From Scatosoma sp045588185 (lineage in GTDB: Bacteria; Bacillota; Clostridia; Christensenellales; Borkfalkiaceae), in the NCBI GenBank assembly GCA_045588185.1, contig JAZNDR010000028.1:15474-79473 (forward strand): DNA of 64,000 nt. The letters run 5' to 3'. Below are positions 8,008 to 17,244 of the stretch, piece after piece. Position 1 is the first letter of the stretch. Each line of letters begins with the position of its first letter. The notes under the pieces were generated by a model. It was not told the origin of the DNA and did no database searches. It saw only the letters and a program-made list of their open reading frames with translations. Position numbers and translations under genes: made by a program.

Positions 8008-8103
8008 ATGACCACGTCAGAAAAATCCGTACTCCGTACGCGGTACAGCGGCGGGAACGGAAAAAATAAAAGGAAGGTTACATATGATAACTCACGGCAA
8101 TGA
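8008..8103 (+). CDS. Possible leader peptide overlapping the prs start
   Basis: Inside the prs leader an ATG at 8008, preceded by AAGGGGAAAAG at good spacing, opens a 31-codon frame rich in Arg and Lys that ends in TGA at 8103, 19 bases inside prs in another frame. Translation could affect access to the prs ribosome site. No known leader peptide matches; it may equally be chance. Confidence 0.3.
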   Translation: MTTSEKSVLRTRYSGGNGKNKRKVTYDNSRQ

Positions 8104-9028
8104 AATCAAGTTGTTTAGCGGTAACTCCAACAAGCAGCTGGCACAAGCAATCGCAAAGAAGCTCAATACAGAGCTGGGCGAAATCGAAGTCAGCACCTTT
8201 TCCGACGGTGAAATCAACGTTCACATCGCGGAAACCGTACGCGGCAGAGACGTATTCATTATTCAGTCTACCTGCTCGCCCGTCAACGATAACTTAATGG
8301 AACTTCTCATTATGATCGACGCGGCGAAACGCGCTTCGGCAGGTCGTATCACGGCGGTCGTACCGTACTTTGGCTATGCCCGTCAGGACAGAAAGGCTCG
8401 CTCACGCGATCCCATTACGGCAAAGCTCGTGGCAAATCTTTTAACGCACGCAGGCGCAGACCGCGTTTTGACAATGGATCTTCACGCAGACCAAATTCAG
8501 GGCTTCTTCGATATTCCCGTGGATAATCTGCTCGGCGGTCCTACGCTGTATAACTATTTTGCAAAGAAAAACAATATCGACGTCGTTGTTGCGCCCGACC
8601 TTGGAAGCGTAAAGCGTTCGAGAAAGGTAGCTGAAAAATTCGGCGTGCCCATCGCGATTATCGACAAACGCCGTCCCAAGGCAAACGTTATGGAAGTTAT
8701 GAGCATCATCGGCGACGTTAAGGGCAAGAGATGCCTTATGATCGACGATATGATCGACACGGCAGGCACGCTTTGCCAAGGCGCGCAAGCGATTAAGGAC
8801 GCCGGCGCAACGGAAGTATACGCAGGCTGTACGCACGCGGTTTTGAGCGGCCCTGCTATCGACAGATTAGAGAAATCCGCTATTACGAAGCTCGTTATGC
8901 TCGATACCATCAATCTTCCCGAAGAGAAGAAGCTGGATAAATTCGAAGTGCTTTCGGTTGCGGATATCTTCGCGGCGGCAATCGAGAACGTATATCTCGA
9001 TAAGCCTATGTCGAAGCTTTACGACTAA
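8084..9028 (+). CDS. prs: Ribose-phosphate pyrophosphokinase (PRPP synthase)
   Basis: A 314-aa class I PRPP synthase that joins ribose-5-phosphate and ATP to make PRPP for nucleotide, His and Trp synthesis. The N-terminal FSGNSN, the ATP loop YGYARQDRKARSRDPITAKL near residues 93-112, the catalytic VAPDLGSVKRSRKVAEKFG near 168-186 and the PRPP loop CLMIDDMIDTAGT near 216-228 are present. The ATG at 8084 has an AAAGGAAGG ribosome site. With deoB and pdp upstream, the window encodes both the release and the activation of ribose phosphates. A hairpin terminator follows the gene. Confidence 0.98.
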   Translation: MITHGNEIKLFSGNSNKQLAQAIAKKLNTELGEIEVSTFSDGEINVHIAETVRGRDVFIIQSTCSPVNDNLMELLIMIDAAKRASAGRITAVVPYFGYARQDRKARSRDPITAKLVANLLTHAGADRVLTMDLHADQIQGFFDIPVDNLLGGPTLYNYFAKKNNIDVVVAPDLGSVKRSRKVAEKFGVPIAIIDKRRPKANVMEVMSIIGDVKGKRCLMIDDMIDTAGTLCQGAQAIKDAGATEVYAGCTHAVLSGPAIDRLEKSAITKLVMLDTINLPEEKKLDKFEVLSVADIFAAAIENVYLDKPMSKLYD

Positions 9029-9050
9029 TAATAGAATTTTTACGAAAGAT

Positions 9051-9079
9051 TGCCGCCGCTTTTTGCGGCGGTAGTTTTA
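9051..9079 (+). terminator. Terminator after prs
   Basis: A 9-bp G+C-rich stem (9051-9059 with 9065-9073) with a T5 loop is followed by GTTTTAT. Confidence 0.75.
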
Positions 9080-9097
9080 TCGGAAAGAGGAATAAAA

Positions 9098-9658
9098 ATG
9101 TACCTTATCGTAGGACTCGGCAATCCCGAGAAAAAATATGAAAAGACCTTTCATAATATGGGCTTTATCGCCGCGGGCGACGCCGCGGAGCTTTTAAACG
9201 CGAAGTTTAAAAAGAAAGAATGCGAGGCGTCGGTTGCGGAAGCGTTCGTCGGCGGGGAAAAGGTAATTATCGCCCGCCCGCTTACCTATATGAACAATTC
9301 GGGCAGAGCGGTAAAACAGCTGATGTCCAAATATAAAATCGACCCGCAAAACCTGCTCGTTATCTACGACGACTACGACCTGCCCAAAGGGAAAGTCCGT
9401 ATCCGCGCAAACGGCAGTGCGGGCACGCATAACGGTATGCGGAGTATCATCGGCGAAACGGGTTTGACGAACTTCCCCCGTATTCGTGTGGGGATTCGGG
9501 ACGAGGAAGTGAATATTCCTATTATTAACTACGTGCTTTCGGAAATCAAAAAGGACGATTACGAGCTGTTCGCTTCCGCTTGTCAAAAAGCGGGCGAAGC
9601 GGCGGTGGCGTTCGCCTACGGCGAGGACATTGAGCGCGTTATGTGTAAATTTAACTAA
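9098..9658 (+). CDS. pth: Peptidyl-tRNA hydrolase
   Basis: Pth (186 aa) releases peptides from prematurely dissociated peptidyl-tRNA. YLIVGLGNPEKKYEKTFHNMGF at the N-terminus contains the conserved Asn and the catalytic His of the HNxG motif; RPLTYMNNSG and VIYDDYDLPKGKVRIRANGSAGTHNG carry the conserved Asn and Asp of the active site. The start chosen is ATG 9098, after an AAAGAGG ribosome site; a longer in-frame extension back to 9050 lies inside the prs terminator. It is followed 13 bases later by mfd, the usual Firmicutes order. Confidence 0.97.
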   Translation: MYLIVGLGNPEKKYEKTFHNMGFIAAGDAAELLNAKFKKKECEASVAEAFVGGEKVIIARPLTYMNNSGRAVKQLMSKYKIDPQNLLVIYDDYDLPKGKVRIRANGSAGTHNGMRSIIGETGLTNFPRIRVGIRDEEVNIPIINYVLSEIKKDDYELFASACQKAGEAAVAFAYGEDIERVMCKFN

Positions 9659-9671
9659 ATAGAAGTAGAGA

Positions 9672-12600
9672 ATGAAACGCAATTTTTTCACTTTTGAAAC
9701 GCTGGGCGGGGAATATCCCGCGCTTGGCAAAGAACTCCGCCGAGGTACGCCTACGGCGGTTTTCGGCGTTTCCGATTCTCTTAAATATATGATAGCGGGG
9801 CTTGCTGAAACGCCCGTCGTATATATCACGGCGGACGGCATTTCCGCCCGAAAAGCCGCGCAAAATATCGCCACTCTTTCGGGTAAAAAAGCGGAAGTGC
9901 TTGCCGCCAAGGACGAGGTTTTGCTCTATCGCAAAGCACTCTCGAAAGACTCGCTGTTCCGTCGCTTAAACGGCATTTACGCGTTGCAAAACGGTTGCGA
10001 AGCCGTGGTGGCGGAAATAGACGCGCTTGCTCAGCTTTTCCCGAAAAAATTACCCACGCTCACTTTTTGCGAGGGGGAAGAAATGGATTTTCTTTCTGTG
10101 CCCGACACGCTTGTGAAAATGGGCTATACACGCTCGTTTGAGGTGGAAACGAAAGGGGTGTTTGCGCTTCGCGGGGATATTCTCGATATTTATCCCGTCA
10201 ATGCGGAAAATCCCGTAAGAATAGACTTTTTCGGCGATACAATCGAAAAGATAAAACCGTACGATTTCACGACGGGGGATAGATTGCCGAATATCAAAGC
10301 AACGACGGTGCTTGCGGCTACGGATATTTTCGTCAGCGATACCGACCGTAAAAATATTCCCGCCGTATTAGAAGCGGAAATCAAAAAATGCAATTCGTCC
10401 GAAGCCTATGCCCGCGCAAGAGAAATTGCCGACGAGATCGTTTCGGAAAATTGCGAAAACGCGTTCGTTTTGCCCCTTTTGGAAAACTCGGCGGATTTCT
10501 TTTCTATCCTGCCCGAAAATACTCTGCTCATTTTCGACGAAGGCAAAACGCTTTGGGATAAATTCAACGCGCTTTATAAAGAACACGAAGAACGGTATCA
10601 CCGCTTGCGTGAAGGCGGGGAAGCGTTTACCTTTACTCTTTCGCAGTATGCGGATAAGGAAGATTTTATCGAAAAGGTACAAACCGTCCGTCGGCTTGCG
10701 CTGCAAACCTTTACGGGTAATCCGTTCTTTTTCGAGCCGCTGAAAATTTATAACCTTTCGGCAACGCCGACTACCCGTTATTTAAACGGCGTGCCCGCCC
10801 TCGTTACCGATATCAAAAACTGGCTTCGGGGCAATTACCGCGTAATGCTCTTTTGCGGGGACGAAGCTCGCGCGGTCAAACTTGCCGAGGCTCTTGGCGA
10901 GGAGTATATTTCCACAGTCAAACTGCCCGATTCCCACCCCGAATTTAAAGGGGTTTGCGTGCTTGGCGATAAACTGGATAAGGGTATGGTTTTGCACGAT
11001 AGCAAGACGGCGTTTATCGGTGAATTAGATTTATACGCCAAAGCTCCCGATAACAGACGGATACGAAGAAAACGGGGGGATATGTTCTCCGCGCCCGAGG
11101 TGGGCGATTTCGTCGTACACGAAACGCACGGTATCGGAAAAGTGGTCGGTACGAAAAAGATAGAAACGCAGGACGGGACGAAAGAATATATCGCGCTTGC
11201 TTACAAAGACGGCGACACGCTCTACGTTCCAGCCGAATGTATGGACACTCTTTCCAAATACGTCGGCGACGCTAACCCCGCGTTAAGCAAAATCGGCGGA
11301 GCGGAATTCGAACGGGTAAAAGCCCGCGTAAAAGCTTCGCTTAAAAAACTGGCGTTCGACCTCAAAAAATTATACGCCGAACGCGCGGAAAATAAAGGCT
11401 TTGCATTTCCCGAGAACGAAGTATTTATGCACGAGTTCGAGGACGCGTTCGAATATATCCCCACGCCCGACCAAGCGGCGTCCATTGAGGAAGTCAAAGG
11501 GGATATGACCTCGGATAAGGTCATGGACAGACTGCTTTGCGGGGACGTTGGTTTTGGAAAAACGGAAGTTGCGTTCCGCGCTATCTACCTTTGCGTGCTT
11601 GCGGGCAAGCAAGCCGCGCTGATGTGCCCGAGCACCGTTTTGTGCCGTCAGCACTTCCATACGGCGGAAGCGCGCTTTGCGCAGTTCGGTGTGCGTATCG
11701 CTTCGCTCAACCGCTTCAATACTCCCAAGGAAACGCAGAAAATATTAGACGGACTTGCTAATGGCTCGATTGACCTCGTTGTGGGAACCCACCGTCTGCT
11801 TTCCGCCGACGTGAAATTTAAAAATCTCGGGCTGTTAGTGCTTGACGAGGAACAGCGTTTCGGCGTGGAACATAAAGAGAAAATCAAGCATTTGCGGAAG
11901 GATATCGACTGCTTGACGATGACGGCAACACCTATTCCTCGCACCTTGCATATGTCCCTTTCGGGAATCCGCGACATATCCACAATACACACGCCCCCGC
12001 ACGAGCGTTTGCCCGTGCAAACCTACGTGGTAGAGGAAACGGAAACGCTCATTCGCGACGCGTGTATCCGAGAACTTTCCCGCGGCGGTCAAGTCTTTAT
12101 TTTGTATAACAAAGTGGAAAGTATTTTCACGTTTGCGGCGGCGGTAAAACGCATTCTGCCCGAAGCAAAAGTATCCATAGCGCACGGCAGAATGGATAAA
12201 ACCACCCTTGAAAACGCCGTACTCGATTTCTACGGCGGAAAAACGGATATCCTCGTTACGACGACCATTATCGAAAACGGGGTTGATTTACCCAACGCCA
12301 ACACCATTATCGTTATTGACAGCGACCGTTTGGGGATTTCCCAGCTCTATCAGTTAAAGGGCAGAGTGGGGCGCGGCTCGCGCCTTGCGCACGCGTATTT
12401 CACTTTCAAGCCCGAGCGGGTAATGTCCTCGAACGCCGCGGCGCGTTTAAAAGCGATTATGGAATTTACCGAGCTCGGTTCGGGGTATAAGCTCGCTATG
12501 CGCGATTTGGAGATTCGCGGCGCGGGCAACGTACTCGGTGCGGAACAGCACGGGCATATGGATAGAGTGGGATACGAGCTGTATGCTAAGCTGTTAAAGG

Positions 12601-13076
12601 AAGAGCTTACGGGCGAAAGCCACGAAACGGCGGAGCTCGATATTCGCGCCAACGCGTACATTTCGGAGAAATACATCGAATCTTCGGCAGGGCGGTTGGA
12701 TAGCTATAAGCAGATAGCGGAAATTTCCTCGATTGCCGATTATAAACGGGTATACGCTTCCCTTCGCGATACCTACGGCGAGCTTCCCCGCGCGGTAGAA
12801 AATTTAATGGTAATAGCTGTTTTAAAGAGCTACGCGGCGAAATTCAACGTAAAAAAGATAACGGTCGCAAACGGCGTGGGAGCACTCGAATTCCCCTCGT
12901 TGCAATCGTTAGGGGATAAACGGATACAGGCGGGCTTGGATAAATACGCAAGCCAAACGCGTTTGAATATGACCGAAGCACCCGTAATAGAATTCTTCGG
13001 GAAACGCGATTCGGCGGAATTGATGGCGGAAATGACGAAATTTTTAAAATTTTCGCTAACTTTCACAAGTTTATAA
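9672..13076 (+). CDS. mfd: Transcription-repair coupling factor
   Basis: Mfd (1134 aa) is a DNA translocase that removes stalled RNA polymerase from lesions and recruits UvrA. The N-terminus is a UvrB-like module, followed by the CarD-like RNA polymerase interaction domain beginning VGDFVVHETHGIGKVVGTKK (around residues 477-496). The helicase core has Walker A GDVGFGKTE (around 624), the DEEQ box LDEEQRFGVEHKEK near 723, TMTATPIPRTL near 750, and the RecG-like translocation motif ending in GRVGRGSRLAHAYF near 900. A C-terminal D7 domain is present. It is slightly shorter than Bacillus Mfd (1177 aa), mainly in the N-terminal UvrB-like part. Confidence 0.97.
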   Translation: MKRNFFTFETLGGEYPALGKELRRGTPTAVFGVSDSLKYMIAGLAETPVVYITADGISARKAAQNIATLSGKKAEVLAAKDEVLLYRKALSKDSLFRRLNGIYALQNGCEAVVAEIDALAQLFPKKLPTLTFCEGEEMDFLSVPDTLVKMGYTRSFEVETKGVFALRGDILDIYPVNAENPVRIDFFGDTIEKIKPYDFTTGDRLPNIKATTVLAATDIFVSDTDRKNIPAVLEAEIKKCNSSEAYARAREIADEIVSENCENAFVLPLLENSADFFSILPENTLLIFDEGKTLWDKFNALYKEHEERYHRLREGGEAFTFTLSQYADKEDFIEKVQTVRRLALQTFTGNPFFFEPLKIYNLSATPTTRYLNGVPALVTDIKNWLRGNYRVMLFCGDEARAVKLAEALGEEYISTVKLPDSHPEFKGVCVLGDKLDKGMVLHDSKTAFIGELDLYAKAPDNRRIRRKRGDMFSAPEVGDFVVHETHGIGKVVGTKKIETQDGTKEYIALAYKDGDTLYVPAECMDTLSKYVGDANPALSKIGGAEFERVKARVKASLKKLAFDLKKLYAERAENKGFAFPENEVFMHEFEDAFEYIPTPDQAASIEEVKGDMTSDKVMDRLLCGDVGFGKTEVAFRAIYLCVLAGKQAALMCPSTVLCRQHFHTAEARFAQFGVRIASLNRFNTPKETQKILDGLANGSIDLVVGTHRLLSADVKFKNLGLLVLDEEQRFGVEHKEKIKHLRKDIDCLTMTATPIPRTLHMSLSGIRDISTIHTPPHERLPVQTYVVEETETLIRDACIRELSRGGQVFILYNKVESIFTFAAAVKRILPEAKVSIAHGRMDKTTLENAVLDFYGGKTDILVTTTIIENGVDLPNANTIIVIDSDRLGISQLYQLKGRVGRGSRLAHAYFTFKPERVMSSNAAARLKAIMEFTELGSGYKLAMRDLEIRGAGNVLGAEQHGHMDRVGYELYAKLLKEELTGESHETAELDIRANAYISEKYIESSAGRLDSYKQIAEISSIADYKRVYASLRDTYGELPRAVENLMVIAVLKSYAAKFNVKKITVANGVGALEFPSLQSLGDKRIQAGLDKYASQTRLNMTEAPVIEFFGKRDSAELMAEMTKFLKFSLTFTSL

Positions 13077-13086
13077 ACAAAAACGA

Positions 13087-13115
13087 TTGCATTTTACGGA
13101 AAAAGCGGTTATAAT
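13087..13115 (+). promoter_or_regulatory. Promoter of the SurA/PrsA-like lipoprotein gene
   Basis: TTGCAT (13087-13092), 17-base spacer, TATAAT (13110-13115), located just after the mfd stop. Predicted leader about 72 bases. Confidence 0.8.
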
Positions 13116-13193
13116 AGATTAGTGGCGTATAGAAGCGATAGGGGTCTATATGCCCGTAAGGTAACCAAACACGATAAATCATCGGAGCATTTT

Positions 13194-15332
13194 ATGAGTA
13201 AGAAACACACCTTGAAAAAAGTAGCGGCGCTCGTTTTGGCGCTGGGAATGACGATCGGTGCGACGGGCTGTAATTTCCTTGTCACCGACAGTATGAAGGA
13301 CCTTGAACAGGTCGTAGCGACGGTTAATATTTCCGATACGCTTGGCACGGACAACGATTATAAGGATTATAAAGACGACGTGGCGAAGCTTATCACGGAC
13401 GGCGGACTTTCCACCGATATCCCCAAGCGCGACCTCGTTGCGTATTTCCTCAACGCGGGCTATGCTTACGTGCAAAACTACGGCTATACCTACGAAGCGA
13501 CCTTCAATATGCTGATGGACGGTCTTACCGAAAATAAGATACTCACGCAGTACGCCGTGGCGTATTTCCTTAAAAAAGGCAACAAGACGGCTAAGGATTG
13601 CTTAGACTGGGCGAACACGGAACTGGAAAAATACAAAAACGATACCACCGTTTATAACCTCTTGAAAGCGCATCCCGAAGTATTGACGATGCAATATTTC
13701 CTGACGGGCTACGGCGGAAACACCGAAGAGGATATGAAGCCGTACTGGGAAGCGGTGTATACCTTAAAGAAATCGCTGAACAGCTCGCTCGATTCCGCGG
13801 AAACGAGCTATATCAAAGCAAGCGAGCATAACCATTCGCACGATACCACGCGCACCACGCCCACGAACGTGAACACGGAAAAAGAGGACTATCTGCCGAT
13901 GAAAGACGGCAAGCTCGATTACGACGTTTACACGGGCAGAAACGCGGTTGCCGAATGCGGTCAGTATGAAAAGCAGGACGGCTCGACGACCACGACGAGA
14001 AAGAGCGCGTATAACAGCTTCCTTTCCAACCTGCAAAGCTACGGACTTATCCAAGACGGCGAAAACGTGGCGAACGTAACGGAGCTCGATTACTACTATA
14101 TCGAACTTTCTTCCACGCTCGGACAGGCACTCGTCAATAAATGCAACGAAGAAATGAAAGACGACGCAATCGCGTTGATGACGACGGACGACGTTTTGAG
14201 AAAGTATAGCGAAATTCTTGAAGCGCAAAAGGAAGTATATTCGGAAGATTATACGGCGTTCGATACGGCGCTTGACAGCCTTTCCGATACCTCGTTCGCA
14301 CTTTACGGCTTAAAGGATTTCGGCTTCGTTTACAACATCTTGTTGCCGTTCTCGGCGGAACAGGAAGAAGCGTACAAAGCGGCGCAAAACAAGGGCTTAA
14401 ATTCGGACGGTAAGTTCAATGCCCGTAAAGCGATTTTGGAAGAAATCGTTGCCGAAGATCTCCGCGGGGCTTGGTTCTGCGAAGAAGAGGACGAAAATCA
14501 CGCGTACGAAAAAGACGGTAAATACTACTTCTTCGAAAACAACTTCACCGATACCGAAAAATACGAAAGCTTAACGCAGTATGCGGGCTTGTATCCTTAC
14601 CAAGGCACGGTAACGGAAAAGGACGGCGTTTTCGAAAAAGCAACGCCGAACAGAACGATGAAAATCGACGCGTTCATCGCTGAATTTGAAAGCTATATCG
14701 AACAGGTTGCAGGCGAGGGCGTAACGGCGGATGCGGTTGCGGATTGGAGCAACGGCGCATACGACTACGCGACGAAAGAATACGATAAGAACAACGACGG
14801 CGAAGTAGACAGCTACGGCAATTTCGTGAAATACGTCGGTAAAGTAAACGGTATTGATACCGCTCCCGCTAACTATTTCAATAAAGAAAGCAACGGCTAT
14901 AAAGCGCTTTCGGCGGTAAACGAGTTAATGTTCGCGTACAGCACCGACACGGGTTGCTTGAACACCTATATGGGTTATGCGGTTTCGCCTTACGGCACCG
15001 ATTTCGTACCCGAATTCGAATGGGCGGCGCAGTACGTCGTAAGAGAGGGAGTCGGTACGTATGCCGTTGCACCTTCCGATTACGGCTGGCATATCATTTA
15101 TTGCTCGTATAAATTCGAGGGCGACGAAGTGTACGGCTTGACGGAAGAAATTTTCGAAGCACAGAAAGATACCGAAGGCACTTTCTCCAACCTCTTCTAC
15201 GAATCGTTGAAGTCTTCGGCGGCGACCAGCCACGCAGACGCGGTGCAAAGCTCCGTTCTCAATAAGTATAAGACTTCCGTAGATCTCTTCACGGACAGAT
15301 ACCAAGACTTGCTCGACCTCGACAAGGCTTGA
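13194..15332 (+). CDS. SurA/PrsA-like foldase lipoprotein, divergent
   Basis: A 712-aa exported lipoprotein. The signal peptide has basic residues, a hydrophobic stretch and the lipobox ATGC with lipidated Cys26. After it VVATVNISDT recalls the first strand of SurA/PrsA N-terminal domains, and TENKILTQYAVAYFLKK resembles their conserved helix. Near the C-terminus GTYAVAPSDYGWHIIYCSYKFEGD resembles the last strand of a parvulin-type PPIase domain, but the full domain is not clear. The middle is long and Lys/Glu/Tyr-rich. Position right after mfd is where many clostridia carry a peptidyl-prolyl isomerase. Likely role: folding of secreted proteins outside the membrane; catalytic activity is doubtful. 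ATG 13194 is chosen because the upstream extension would bury the signal peptide. Confidence 0.75.
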   Translation: MSKKHTLKKVAALVLALGMTIGATGCNFLVTDSMKDLEQVVATVNISDTLGTDNDYKDYKDDVAKLITDGGLSTDIPKRDLVAYFLNAGYAYVQNYGYTYEATFNMLMDGLTENKILTQYAVAYFLKKGNKTAKDCLDWANTELEKYKNDTTVYNLLKAHPEVLTMQYFLTGYGGNTEEDMKPYWEAVYTLKKSLNSSLDSAETSYIKASEHNHSHDTTRTTPTNVNTEKEDYLPMKDGKLDYDVYTGRNAVAECGQYEKQDGSTTTTRKSAYNSFLSNLQSYGLIQDGENVANVTELDYYYIELSSTLGQALVNKCNEEMKDDAIALMTTDDVLRKYSEILEAQKEVYSEDYTAFDTALDSLSDTSFALYGLKDFGFVYNILLPFSAEQEEAYKAAQNKGLNSDGKFNARKAILEEIVAEDLRGAWFCEEEDENHAYEKDGKYYFFENNFTDTEKYESLTQYAGLYPYQGTVTEKDGVFEKATPNRTMKIDAFIAEFESYIEQVAGEGVTADAVADWSNGAYDYATKEYDKNNDGEVDSYGNFVKYVGKVNGIDTAPANYFNKESNGYKALSAVNELMFAYSTDTGCLNTYMGYAVSPYGTDFVPEFEWAAQYVVREGVGTYAVAPSDYGWHIIYCSYKFEGDEVYGLTEEIFEAQKDTEGTFSNLFYESLKSSAATSHADAVQSSVLNKYKTSVDLFTDRYQDLLDLDKA

Positions 15333-15350
15333 TAGAAGAAAACAAGTCGC

Positions 15351-15385
15351 AAAAACCCCGCCTGCTTTCCGCAGTCGGGGTTTTA
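15351..15385 (+). terminator. Terminator after the foldase-like lipoprotein
   Basis: AAAAACCCCGCCTGC pairs with GCAGTCGGGGTTTT around a 5-base loop (one mismatch), giving a strong stem with flanking A and T runs. Confidence 0.88.
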
Positions 15386-15405
15386 TACGGCGATAGGACA
15401 TAGCA

Positions 15406-16764
15406 ATGGGCAGAATAAAATTATCCGAACATTTTAATTACGGGCGTTTGCTCCGTTTCGTATTACCGTCTATTATTATGATGGTATTCGTATCCGTGTA
15501 CGGTATCGTGGACGGATTTTTCGTGTCTAATTTCGTGGGCGAAATTCCCTTTGCCGCCCTCAACCTCATTTTTCCGTTTATTATGATTTTAGGTTCGGTG
15601 GGCTTCATGCTCGGTACGGGCGGTAACGCCGTCGTATCCAAAGCCCTCGGCGAGGGGAATACGCAAAAAGCCAACCGTATCTTTTCTATGCTCGTGTATA
15701 CGACCGTCGTATTCGGCGGAGTGCTGTCCGTGGCAGGCATTGCGTTTGCCCGCCCCGTTGCAACGCTGTTTGCGAAAAACGAAACCACGATGATGGCGGC
15801 GCAAAAAGCGGAACTGATCGAGCATTGCGTGGTATACGCCCGTACGATTTTATCGGTATTGCCCGCGTTTATGTTACAGAACGCCTTTCAGGGCTTTTTC
15901 GTAACGGCGGAAAAACCTAGGCTCGGCTTATACGTAACGATAATTGCAGGTTGCGGCAATATCCTTTTTGACGCGCTGTTCGTGTCGGTATTCAAATGGG
16001 GATTATTCGGGGCGGCGCTTGCGACCGCGCTCAATCAATTGATTGGCGGTGTAATACCTGTCGTCTACTTTGCAAGAAAAAACGACAGCCTGTTGCGTTT
16101 GGGGAAAACTAAATTTGACGGCAGAGTTTTGGCAAAAGTTTGTATCAACGGACTTTCCGAGCTAATGACGAACATATCCCTTTCCGTCGTGAGTATCGTA
16201 TATAACGCCCAGCTTATGGGTTTGGTCGGATTCCTCGGCGTTTCGGCGTACGGCGTTATTCAGTATATCGGCTTCATTTTTATTGCGGTATTCTTGGGGT
16301 ATTCGGTGGGGAGCGCACCGATCATCGGCTACCATTACGGCGCGCAAAATCACGGGGAACTTAAAAATATTTTTAAGAAAAGCCTTACGATAACCGCCGT
16401 TTTCGGCGTGGCTATGACCGTACTTGCGGCGGCGTTTGCCCGTCCGTTTTCGGCGATATTCGTACATTCCGACCCTGCGCTTCTCGATATGACCGCGCAC
16501 GGTATGCGGATTAACGCCATCAGCTTTTTGACCTGCGGAATCAACATTTTCGCTTCGGCGTTTTTCACCGCGCTCGGCAACGGCGGAGTATCCTTACTCA
16601 TTTCCTTTTCCCGTACCTTCGTGTGTCAGCTCGCGGCAGTGTTGATATTGCCGATATTTTGGGGACTTGACGGCGTATGGAGCGCGCTCGTCGTGGCGGA
16701 AAGCATTACGCTGATATTTTCCGTAGTACTCTTTATCAAGCAAAAAAAGCGATATTGCTATTAA
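15406..16764 (+). CDS. MATE family multidrug efflux transporter
   Basis: A 452-aa membrane protein with twelve hydrophobic segments in the two-bundle MATE arrangement. The first half has LPSIIMMVFVSVYGIVDGFFVSNFVG and GTGGNAVVSKALGEGNTQKAN, a typical MATE loop; the second half repeats this with GYSVGSAPIIGYHYGAQNHGELK. It is a cation-driven exporter, probably DinF/NorM-like; substrate not predictable. It stands alone: a terminator precedes it, another follows, and the V-ATPase promoter starts after that. If the V-ATPase pumps Na+, it could supply the Na+ gradient used by many MATE exporters (inference). Confidence 0.92.
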   Translation: MGRIKLSEHFNYGRLLRFVLPSIIMMVFVSVYGIVDGFFVSNFVGEIPFAALNLIFPFIMILGSVGFMLGTGGNAVVSKALGEGNTQKANRIFSMLVYTTVVFGGVLSVAGIAFARPVATLFAKNETTMMAAQKAELIEHCVVYARTILSVLPAFMLQNAFQGFFVTAEKPRLGLYVTIIAGCGNILFDALFVSVFKWGLFGAALATALNQLIGGVIPVVYFARKNDSLLRLGKTKFDGRVLAKVCINGLSELMTNISLSVVSIVYNAQLMGLVGFLGVSAYGVIQYIGFIFIAVFLGYSVGSAPIIGYHYGAQNHGELKNIFKKSLTITAVFGVAMTVLAAAFARPFSAIFVHSDPALLDMTAHGMRINAISFLTCGINIFASAFFTALGNGGVSLLISFSRTFVCQLAAVLILPIFWGLDGVWSALVVAESITLIFSVVLFIKQKKRYCY

Positions 16765-16768
16765 AATC

Positions 16769-16810
16769 TTGCCCGATTTGGATTTACGCCGAATCGGGCG
16801 GTATTTTTTT
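16769..16810 (+). terminator. Terminator after the MATE gene
   Basis: GCCCGATTTGG (16771-16781) pairs with CCGAATCGGGC (16789-16799; one wobble) around a 7-base loop, followed by GGTATTTTTTT. Confidence 0.88.
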
Positions 16811-16842
16811 GCGGTTACGAGGAAAAAAATGGCAACGCACTC

Positions 16843-16871
16843 TTGACAATTCACGGATAAAGTGCTATAAT
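16843..16871 (+). promoter_or_regulatory. V-ATPase operon promoter
   Basis: A perfect consensus promoter: TTGACA (16843-16848), 17-base spacer, TATAAT (16866-16871). Start expected near 16878, 46 bases before ntpF. The strength suggests high constitutive expression of the nine-gene operon. Confidence 0.93.
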
Positions 16872-16923
16872 AAATGCAATAATATTAGAATGGGGGCGAA
16901 GATTTTTTCGAGAGTAGAAGCAT

Positions 16924-17244
16924 ATGACGGAAGAAATGATAAAAGCGATTACGAACGCGGAAGCAGAAGCTTCCGCTATCAAACGCGCGGCGACGGAAAA
17001 AGCTGCGAAGCTCCTTGCGGAAGCGGAAAAACAGGCGAATAGAAGCGAACACTCCTCGGCAGAGGTTTGTAAGGCATACGCCGAAACACAGATTAAGAAC
17101 GCGCACGCGGAAGCGGATGCTCGCTATGAAGTTACCGTAAAAACGGAAGAAAAACAGGCTCGCGAATATTGCGCAAAAGCCCTCAAAAACGCAGAGGACA
17201 GTATAAGCAAAATCGTCGGGAGGATCGTTCGTGGCAATTGCTGA
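16924..17244 (+). CDS. ntpF: V-type ATPase peripheral stalk subunit (G/H type)
   Basis: A 106-aa, Ala/Glu/Lys-rich protein predicted to be one long helix: MTEEMIKAITNAEAEASAI is followed by repeated A-E-A-E heptads, as in stalk subunits NtpF/AhaH. Such subunits pair with subunit E to form the peripheral stalks that hold the A3B3 head against rotation. Identification rests on coiled-coil character plus its position as first gene of the operon, which matches E. hirae ntpF. Its end overlaps the next gene by 14 bases. Confidence 0.82.
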   Translation: MTEEMIKAITNAEAEASAIKRAATEKAAKLLAEAEKQANRSEHSSAEVCKAYAETQIKNAHAEADARYEVTVKTEEKQAREYCAKALKNAEDSISKIVGRIVRGNC

